From positions 239,503 to 303,502 of the forward strand of contig JAPPKS010000032.1 of the NCBI GenBank assembly GCA_028819845.1: DNA of 64,000 nt. The letters are read 5' to 3'. Positions within the stretch are counted from its first letter, which is position 1, and each line of letters starts with the position of its first letter. The notes beneath the pieces were generated by a model that was not told the DNA's origin, did no database searches, and saw only the letters and a program-made list of their open reading frames with translations. Position numbers and translations under genes: made by a program. This document shows, in pieces, positions 53,345 to 64,000 of the stretch. Source of the DNA: Candidatus Poribacteria bacterium. GTDB taxonomy: Bacteria > Poribacteria > WGA-4E > PCPOR2b.

Positions 53345-53641
53345 CTAAGCCGCGGTCATGCTATTTATTCTGCGAGCAAGGCGAGATTTTTTCCGATTCG
53401 CCGTACCCTTTTTGATGACGCCCTTCTGTGCCGCTCTGTCAAGGTGGCTGGCGGCATGCCGGTATAGTTCCTGCGCTTGCTCTACATTCTTCTCTTCAAT
53501 CACGGTTTCGGTCTTCTTCACCATCGTCCGCATAGCAGATTTCTGTCTAAAATTCCGCTCACGCTTCTTCGGGTCGGCGCGAAGGTGTTTCAGTGCAGAC
53601 TTTCTTCTAAAATCTGTCTGCTTTCCTTCTCTTTGAGGCAA
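53345..53641 (-). CDS. rpsT: 30S ribosomal protein S20
   Basis: 98 residues. The core KSALKHLRADPKKRERNFRQ and KSAMRTMVKKTE, with SRLARRINSM at the end, is S20. It starts at TTG 53641, six bases after AAGGAGGTGA, a near-perfect anti-Shine-Dalgarno match, which fixes the start. This gives a ~13-residue N-terminal extension (MPQREGKQTDFRR) compared with the usual MPNIKSAxKR. It binds 16S rRNA in the body of the small subunit. Separated by 190 bases from the M28 gene upstream on the same strand. A TTG start is also known for rpsT in E. coli, where it is part of feedback control. Confidence 0.92.
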   Translation of the reverse strand: MPQREGKQTDFRRKSALKHLRADPKKRERNFRQKSAMRTMVKKTETVIEEKNVEQAQELYRHAASHLDRAAQKGVIKKGTANRKKSRLARRINSMTAA

Positions 53642-53832
53642 TTCTTGTCACCTCCTTCCAGTGCAATTACGTATATGATGGTTGGGATGCGCTATGGATC
53701 GGTCTAGGGGAATCATTTCCGCTAGCATTTCTAAAATAATAACATAGACGACCTCGTTTTGTCCATGTTTCTTTAGTGATACTTAAGAAGCGTTCCGCTG
53801 TCACAACAGTTTTCTCGCGAATTTTCTGTTCG

Positions 53833-55422
53833 TTACCGAACGATTGCCAGCTTTTTGATTCGCGAATACGTCTCGCCTTTAACTGACGCCTCAAATTTAC
53901 ACACGTAAATGCCGGTAGCGACCCGCCGCCCAAAGGCATTCTGGTGATTCCACCAAGCTCGCCAAATACGCGGGTCGGTTCCATCCGGCACGCCCGTCTT
54001 CTTTTTCACCAACGAACCGTCAGACGCATAGATGAAAAAATTTAACGCCTCCATGGGTAAATTGCCTTCACCTCGTAATTGAGTCAATTCATCCGTCAAT
54101 CGAGCCGGATTCGGAAATACCGCCGCGCTTATCCATTCAAAATCAGGTTCATACAGGACAGTGCGTTCAACAGAGCTAGCGCCAAGTGGATACACAACGG
54201 TTGCGCGGACGAGGTTTTCCCCCGGTTGCAACGTTACTTCCGCTTGAAACGTGCCGTTAAATCGGTTTAGTTTAGCGAGGACATTTCCTGGGCTCAGGAC
54301 AATTTCGACCGGATACGTGGACTCGAACCGTCCCGTGATTTTGACCGGATTAAGATTCGCGGCAAGGGTGGGATCGATTGTAACGGTGGGAGTGGAGGCA
54401 CTTTGAAGTGATTGGCTTGCCAGGCCATTCAGCATAACGAGCACAAGTTGAGTGACTTTACGAACCAATTGCAAGTTGACCTTTTCAACCGTGTCGCGAA
54501 AGGTATGATAAAACGAATTCGTTTCATAGCCGGGGGAATCTCGCCACGGCGTTGTGCTTTCAGTGAAAGTGACCGCCCGATAGCCTTCATTCCAAAACGG
54601 GCTGTGATCGCCGGCGCTGAGCGACCCATCACGAATTGGTAGGACCTCCAATCCAATATCGTACCATTCATTTGCTATCAACGCCATCTCGCCAATCCAG
54701 GCAGAGGAGTCGTCCGAATTATTCGCGAGCACTTCGACGAGCTCCGTTATCCAGTTGAAGCCGATCATGTCAATATTGATGGCAAGGACAATGTTTTCGC
54801 CTGCCTGTACTGCATTTTTGGCGTGATGCAGACTCCCCTGTCGTCCGATCTCTCCGCCGTCAAGTGCGATGAACCGCAACTCGTGATCGTAATTATACCG
54901 GCTTAACAGATGGGCAATCTCAAGCATCGCGGCGACGCCAGTCGCGTTATCGTTCGCGCCGGGCGCGTCTGAAATCAATGGATTCCAACCCGCGTAATCC
55001 CGATCGCCTATGCTGTCGTAGTGGGCGCAGAGAACGAAGATTCGATCGCTTTTTGAACCGTGCTGAGCAGGCAGCCTAGCAACGACGTTTTTCAACCCGC
55101 TGAATTCTTCTATTTCGACTTCCAATCGCGGCGAGCGGCGAAACTGGTTTACAATGTACCGCGCTGCATTATCCGCAGCGTCGCGATGATAGGAACTTCG
55201 CGTGCGGTAGGCTACAGGGTTGTTTGCCGATGCATCCGAGGGTGGGAGGTTTTCCGATGCAGGAGTTGGCGTCTGCTGTACGTTTTCCTGCAAGGCAATG
55301 ATGTGCGCTTTCAGGTTTTCTGACTGGACTAAGGGAAGGATTTCATCGCCGCGGTCAGCGAAACTTGCGGCGGTTCGTAAGGACGAAATTAGGAGAATCG
55401 GTAGTAAATGTCGAAACTTCAT
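53833..55422 (-). CDS. secreted M28-family peptidase with C-terminal FlgD/sorting-like domain
   Basis: 529 residues from ATG 55422; a GTG 19 codons upstream adds a polar stretch before the signal peptide (RHLLPILLISSLRTAASFA). The M28 zinc residues are seen: His and Asp in CAHYDSIGD, Asp in GANDNATG, Glu in DGGEIGRQGS, Asp in NIDMIG and His in FYHTFRDT. The usual Glu-Glu pair is Gly-Glu here, so the general base is missing. The C-terminal ~80 residues (FPNPARLTDELTQLRGEG to GETYSRIKKLAIVR) form a FlgD-like/type IX-sorting-like beta domain, linked to secretion in other phyla. Between lies an Ig-like segment. Probably extracellular. Confidence 0.83.
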   Translation of the reverse strand: MKFRHLLPILLISSLRTAASFADRGDEILPLVQSENLKAHIIALQENVQQTPTPASENLPPSDASANNPVAYRTRSSYHRDAADNAARYIVNQFRRSPRLEVEIEEFSGLKNVVARLPAQHGSKSDRIFVLCAHYDSIGDRDYAGWNPLISDAPGANDNATGVAAMLEIAHLLSRYNYDHELRFIALDGGEIGRQGSLHHAKNAVQAGENIVLAINIDMIGFNWITELVEVLANNSDDSSAWIGEMALIANEWYDIGLEVLPIRDGSLSAGDHSPFWNEGYRAVTFTESTTPWRDSPGYETNSFYHTFRDTVEKVNLQLVRKVTQLVLVMLNGLASQSLQSASTPTVTIDPTLAANLNPVKITGRFESTYPVEIVLSPGNVLAKLNRFNGTFQAEVTLQPGENLVRATVVYPLGASSVERTVLYEPDFEWISAAVFPNPARLTDELTQLRGEGNLPMEALNFFIYASDGSLVKKKTGVPDGTDPRIWRAWWNHQNAFGRRVATGIYVCKFEASVKGETYSRIKKLAIVR

Positions 55423-55568
55423 ACGGTGGCGGCATAGTGGGCGTTGCGGCTTTGGCAATTCAGTTGCCGGGTGGCGCACTGATAAAGCATTCTTCTCAAC
55501 TCATAGTCATCGTACGCCTTCCCAATCAACTGATTTCAAGACTTTACTTACTATCGGCGCTTCTACCA

Positions 55569-56996
55569 TTACCCAATCAACCGTCCAATTTCCCAAACGA
55601 CACATGAAATTGCAAATCCAATGTAGACAAGCGAGGCGAGAACCATAATCACGGTTGAGACACTTTTCGGCTTGGCAGCCTTCGGCAAGAACCGGTGATT
55701 GATATAGAGCGTGAGCGGCACATAGATTGCCATGGCGAACCCGCCCATGTAGGCTGCGTTGAAGAGAAAGCCGAGTTCACTGACACCCTTCTGCTCCATT
55801 ACGAAGGTTATCAAACAGCCGGCAACGATCCAAGTGCCCGCCACAAGCAAGTACCACCAACTCAACTCGCGTTTCTGAGCACCCTTGAAATTGGTGTATA
55901 CGATGTCGGCAATCGACCGCGAGACCCCATCAACCAGGGCGAGTTGCGTTCCAAAGAGGGTTGCCACGCCGACGAGCAGAAAGATTACGCGCCCGGGGCC
56001 GCCCCACACTTCGCCCAGCACCTGTGCTTCGTCCCAGATGAGGGTTCCCTTCCCGGGTACGATGCCTTGAGGATGCAAAACGGCGAGTGCGCCGAATATG
56101 AAGAGCAAGATGGTGACAGTGTTCAACGCCCAGAAGAAAATTAGCTGATCTTTCTTGATATAACTCCACCACGCCTTGAACCGATCACGATTCTGTGCGG
56201 TGTCCTCAAAGACAAAACCCGTCGATGGAACGGTCTCGGTCCTGCCCCGAAGCGGATTTTGCAACTGCGGAAGGCGCGCGCCCATGCCGATATTCTTATC
56301 TCGAAGATAGAAGGTGTAGAAGAGGTTCGCCGTACCACCGGCGCCGGCAAAAACGATTGCGATGAACATGGCTTTCACCGTCATGTTTGGCGCTTTGTAA
56401 CCGACATTCAGAATGCCCGCACCCAGTTCTTTCCACGTATTCGCCGAACCGACTGCGATGGCGACTACGATAAGCCCCACCGTGACGATGATGACGAGCA
56501 ACTCAATCGTTCGCTCAACAGAGTGATAAATCATCTTGGGGCCAAAAAGGAGTAGAGCGACGGTGCCAAAGGTGACGACGGTCCAGAATGTGTCGGTTCC
56601 CCAACCAACCGGTCCAACCAGCAAGGCTTTGAGTGCTAGCCCGGAAGCCCGCGCCCAGCCGGGCGCTATCCAGCTTAGCACGGTGATGAGGATGAACAAC
56701 GGTGCAAACCCGCGCCACACGCGGCAGTAACCGGTGTAGACCGTTTCACCTGTAGCAACTGTCCAGCGTCCCACCTCGAAGTTAATCCATAGTTGCAGAA
56801 ACACGCCCAAGACAGCCGCCCAGACCATACTGCCGCCGTACTCTGCTGCAATGCGCGGCCAAATCACAATCTCGCCTGCTCCGATGGAGAGGCCGACCAA
56901 AATTGCCCCTGGTCCAGCTATCTTCCAAAACGGCATTGTTTTCTCGGGCAAGTCCGCGGACTTAAAATCAGCAAGCGGTTCGTATAATTTTTTCAT
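55569..56996 (-). CDS. Nramp-related divalent metal transporter-like membrane protein
   Basis: 475 residues from ATG 56996 (AAGGAG upstream). About eleven or twelve hydrophobic segments. The N-terminal GPGAILVGLSIGAGEIVIWP aligns with Nramp TM1, and FAGAGGTANLFYTFYL with the TM6 region. The metal-binding DPGN of true Nramp proteins reads GPGA, and the TM6 A/C-M-P-H motif is absent. A long loop, QLQNPLRGRTETVPSTGFVF, sits in the middle. It is therefore a distant member whose substrate need not be Mn/Fe. Inner membrane. Downstream, with a ~150-base gap, is the M28 peptidase on the same strand. Confidence 0.75.
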   Translation of the reverse strand: MKKLYEPLADFKSADLPEKTMPFWKIAGPGAILVGLSIGAGEIVIWPRIAAEYGGSMVWAAVLGVFLQLWINFEVGRWTVATGETVYTGYCRVWRGFAPLFILITVLSWIAPGWARASGLALKALLVGPVGWGTDTFWTVVTFGTVALLLFGPKMIYHSVERTIELLVIIVTVGLIVVAIAVGSANTWKELGAGILNVGYKAPNMTVKAMFIAIVFAGAGGTANLFYTFYLRDKNIGMGARLPQLQNPLRGRTETVPSTGFVFEDTAQNRDRFKAWWSYIKKDQLIFFWALNTVTILLFIFGALAVLHPQGIVPGKGTLIWDEAQVLGEVWGGPGRVIFLLVGVATLFGTQLALVDGVSRSIADIVYTNFKGAQKRELSWWYLLVAGTWIVAGCLITFVMEQKGVSELGFLFNAAYMGGFAMAIYVPLTLYINHRFLPKAAKPKSVSTVIMVLASLVYIGFAISCVVWEIGRLIG

Positions 56997-57035
56997 CCCG
57001 ACAACTCCTTCTGACTCGCTGCACCGTCTACGCAA

Positions 57036-57503
57036 GCCGATACCTTCTGTCGCTCATGATTGATACAAAATCCATTCTACAGAGTTTTCTTCGCTCCGTC
57101 AACAGAAATCATCAACGTCTTTCAACACCTACCGCTGATTGCACAACGTAGGCGTGCTATATTTGCTGAGATTTTAAACGATTGAGAACGGTTACACGGC
57201 AATCATAGATGGCTTTGCTTTTCGCGAAATAGGCGTTGCTTGCACCCAAAAACTGTGGTAAAATCGGACTTGGATATTCTAGATTTTGTGAGTCGGATTT
57301 GCCGATTATTTGTTGGTTGTAAAATAGGAAACTTTGATGAAGGATAGTGTTTCCGTCCTGAACTCCACGGATAATCAGCTAATTAAGGACTAAAGACACA
57401 ACGAAGCAGAATCGACAGGTGAGGCGAAATAGCAAATCTCGCCCGCCGTCCTTGCGTTACTTAGGATTACGTTAGCCTGTCATGGCGCCACATAAGGAGA
57501 CAC
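57036..57503. other. uvrA leader region
   Basis: Divergent spacer between the Nramp-like and uvrA genes. Contains the promoter candidate at 57236-57264 and no gene. No inverted-repeat operator with a LexA-like pattern was noticed. Confidence 0.4.
57236..57264 (+). promoter_or_regulatory. candidate promoter for uvrA
   Basis: TTGCTT, 17-base spacer, TAAAAT, ~240 bases before the start codon. Moderate match only. Confidence 0.35.
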
Positions 57504-63137
<5,634 letters not shown>

Positions 63138-63154
63138 CACACAATCATTACATA

Positions 63155-63210
63155 TTAGGACTTACGCAGTTGAACATCCGAAGTGCGTAGTAGGGCAATG
63201 CATTGCCCGT
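63155..63210. repeat. TTAGGACTTACGCAGTT element with perfect palindrome
   Basis: TTAGGACTTACGCAGTT begins at 63155, and GGGCAATGCATTGCCC (63193-63208) is a perfect 16-base palindrome inside GTAGTAGGGCAAT. Same family as 4947-5064 but only one end. Confidence 0.6.
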
Positions 63211-63284
63211 TTCTACACAAAACGATATGTTAGGCGAATTACAAGTAGGTAAACGACTGGTTTGATTTTTGGGGAAATCATAAA

Positions 63285-63791
63285 ATGTACAAGAAAAACT
63301 TCGGTTTAATAGCTTTTTGTGGTTTGATTTCAATATTATTTGCAAATGTATCATTTGCAGAGTCTGAAGTTGATGAATGTATTGCGCCTGGTGAAGAAAA
63401 GTTGCGGAAAGCCATTGAGGTTCGCGAGAAAAGTCAAGAAGAATTACAAAACGAAACTATAGATGAAGAAACTTATGAAAAGCGATGCAATGAAGCCATT
63501 AACCAAGCTTTATCTGTTTTTGATAGAGCCATCGCGGCTAACCCTGAGAATCCCGATTTCCACTATCAAAGAGGATTGGCGATGGTGAAGTGGAACAAAC
63601 TTGACACTGATGCGCATGAATACTTTGATAAAGCAATTGAATTGAATCCTTTCTATGTTGAAGCATATTATCAAAAAGGGTTGTTGTTTCGGGAGTGGCG
63701 GAAGATTGAAGAAGCAATTAAGCAATTGGATGAAGTCATTTTTTGGAAACCAGATTTTGGCGATGCCTACTTTCATAGGGGTTCACTGTAA
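63285..63791 (+). CDS. secreted TPR protein, truncated by an IS element
   Basis: 168 residues as read. Signal peptide to about residue 25 (ISILFANVSFAE). A helical spacer follows, then TPR units (NPDFHYQRGLAMVKWNK, NPFYVEAYYQKGLLFREW, KPDFGDAYFHRGSL). The sequence breaks in the middle of a TPR helix. The stop TAA lies inside the left end of the IS element (TGTAATTACC from 63787), so the gene was longer before insertion. Likely a periplasmic scaffold, now broken. Confidence 0.75.
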   Translation: MYKKNFGLIAFCGLISILFANVSFAESEVDECIAPGEEKLRKAIEVREKSQEELQNETIDEETYEKRCNEAINQALSVFDRAIAANPENPDFHYQRGLAMVKWNKLDTDAHEYFDKAIELNPFYVEAYYQKGLLFREWRKIEEAIKQLDEVIFWKPDFGDAYFHRGSL

Positions 63792-64000
63792 TTACCCCCA
63801 AAAACTAGACAGTCGAATAAGAGATCTTTTCGACTAGAAAACTGGTCATCATCTGAGCGAAAATAGGACTCGGAAACGCCAAGAAAATGAAAGGAGTTTT
63901 TCCACCATGTCCCGTAGAATACAGCGTGATGGCCGATTCAAAGCCCAAGTGGCTCTTGAAGCTATCAAGAATCAGCAGACTATCAGTCAAATTGCCAGTG
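63787..64000 (+). mobile_element. left end of an IS3-family insertion sequence
   Basis: It starts TGTAATTACCCCCAAAAACT, with the TG end usual for IS3 elements, and lies within the TPR gene. The transposase OrfA starts at 63907. The right end is outside the window. Confidence 0.7.
63907..64000 (+). CDS. IS3-family transposase OrfA, 5' part
   Basis: ATG 63907 behind AAAGGAG. The visible 31 residues start MSRRIQRDGRFKAQVALEAI and continue KNQQTISQIAS. This matches the N-terminal helix-turn-helix start of IS3-type OrfA proteins ('FKakVALEAlkge.ti.elA'). It should be followed outside the window by OrfB (DDE transposase), made through a -1 frameshift or as a separate frame. Confidence 0.75.
   Translation, partial: MSRRIQRDGRFKAQVALEAIKNQQTISQIAS

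Overview
The window reads like a chromosomal piece of a candidate-phylum bacterium, most likely Candidatus Poribacteria or a close relative. This is inferred from gene content, not from a search. The supporting genes are a phytanoyl-CoA dioxygenase-like enzyme, two secreted LamG proteins, an FG-GAP/ASPIC protein paired with a long TPR protein, WD40 and PQQ-type propellers, a double-length UvrA, and many short palindromic intergenic repeats. Shine-Dalgarno sequences (AAGGAG types) are common, and GTG and TTG starts are frequent. I found no tRNA, rRNA or CRISPR array.

Layout. 1-474: 5' part of a dipeptide epimerase (minus). 500-10,730: a paralogous cluster built around one ~150-residue extracytoplasmic module (starting S-A-E-D/E-V-M, ending KMRKEDGxWRIY). 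It occurs fused to an ECF sigma factor through a membrane segment, behind a bare membrane anchor, in a lipoprotein, at the end of an M16-type peptidase, and as a decayed copy cut by a MITE-like palindrome. A second sigma fusion has kept the anchor but lost the module. A dienelactone hydrolase and a PhyH enzyme sit between them. 10,866-17,236 (minus): FG-GAP/ASPIC plus TPR operon and two LamG paralogues. 17,237-18,208: a gene-free stretch with a candidate minus-strand ncRNA (promoter, long hairpin, rho-independent terminator) and a further module relic. 18,209-31,421: housekeeping and metabolism: RarA, a CHAD+ParA operon behind a near-consensus promoter with a dyad at the start site, ALDH plus iron alcohol dehydrogenase, PQQ propeller plus HemW-like radical SAM, RseP with three PDZ-like segments, SIS-type sugar-phosphate isomerase, and family-4 uracil-DNA glycosylase.

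31,656-39,860 is accessory: a WD40-metzincin fusion, lipoproteins, two paralogous secreted Gly-rich repeat proteins separated by three tiny ORFs, and many dispersed repeats including a duplicated MITE-like element. 40,131-49,089 looks like a defence-type island: a ~1290-aa type IIG restriction-methyltransferase, a two-gene overlapping pair of unknown function (218 aa plus 969 aa), and a J-domain/zinc-ribbon protein. 49,314-63,137 returns to core functions: ferredoxin, P460-like cytochrome, MtaB, ribosomal protein S20, an M28 peptidase lacking its usual catalytic Glu, an Nramp-like transporter, and the tandem UvrA. The window ends in a secreted TPR gene cut by an IS3-family element.

The best candidates for an undescribed system are the sigma/anchor/module cluster, where an internal ribosome-binding site and start codon are kept exactly 200 codons into both fused sigma genes, and the overlapping gene pair at 44,449-47,986.
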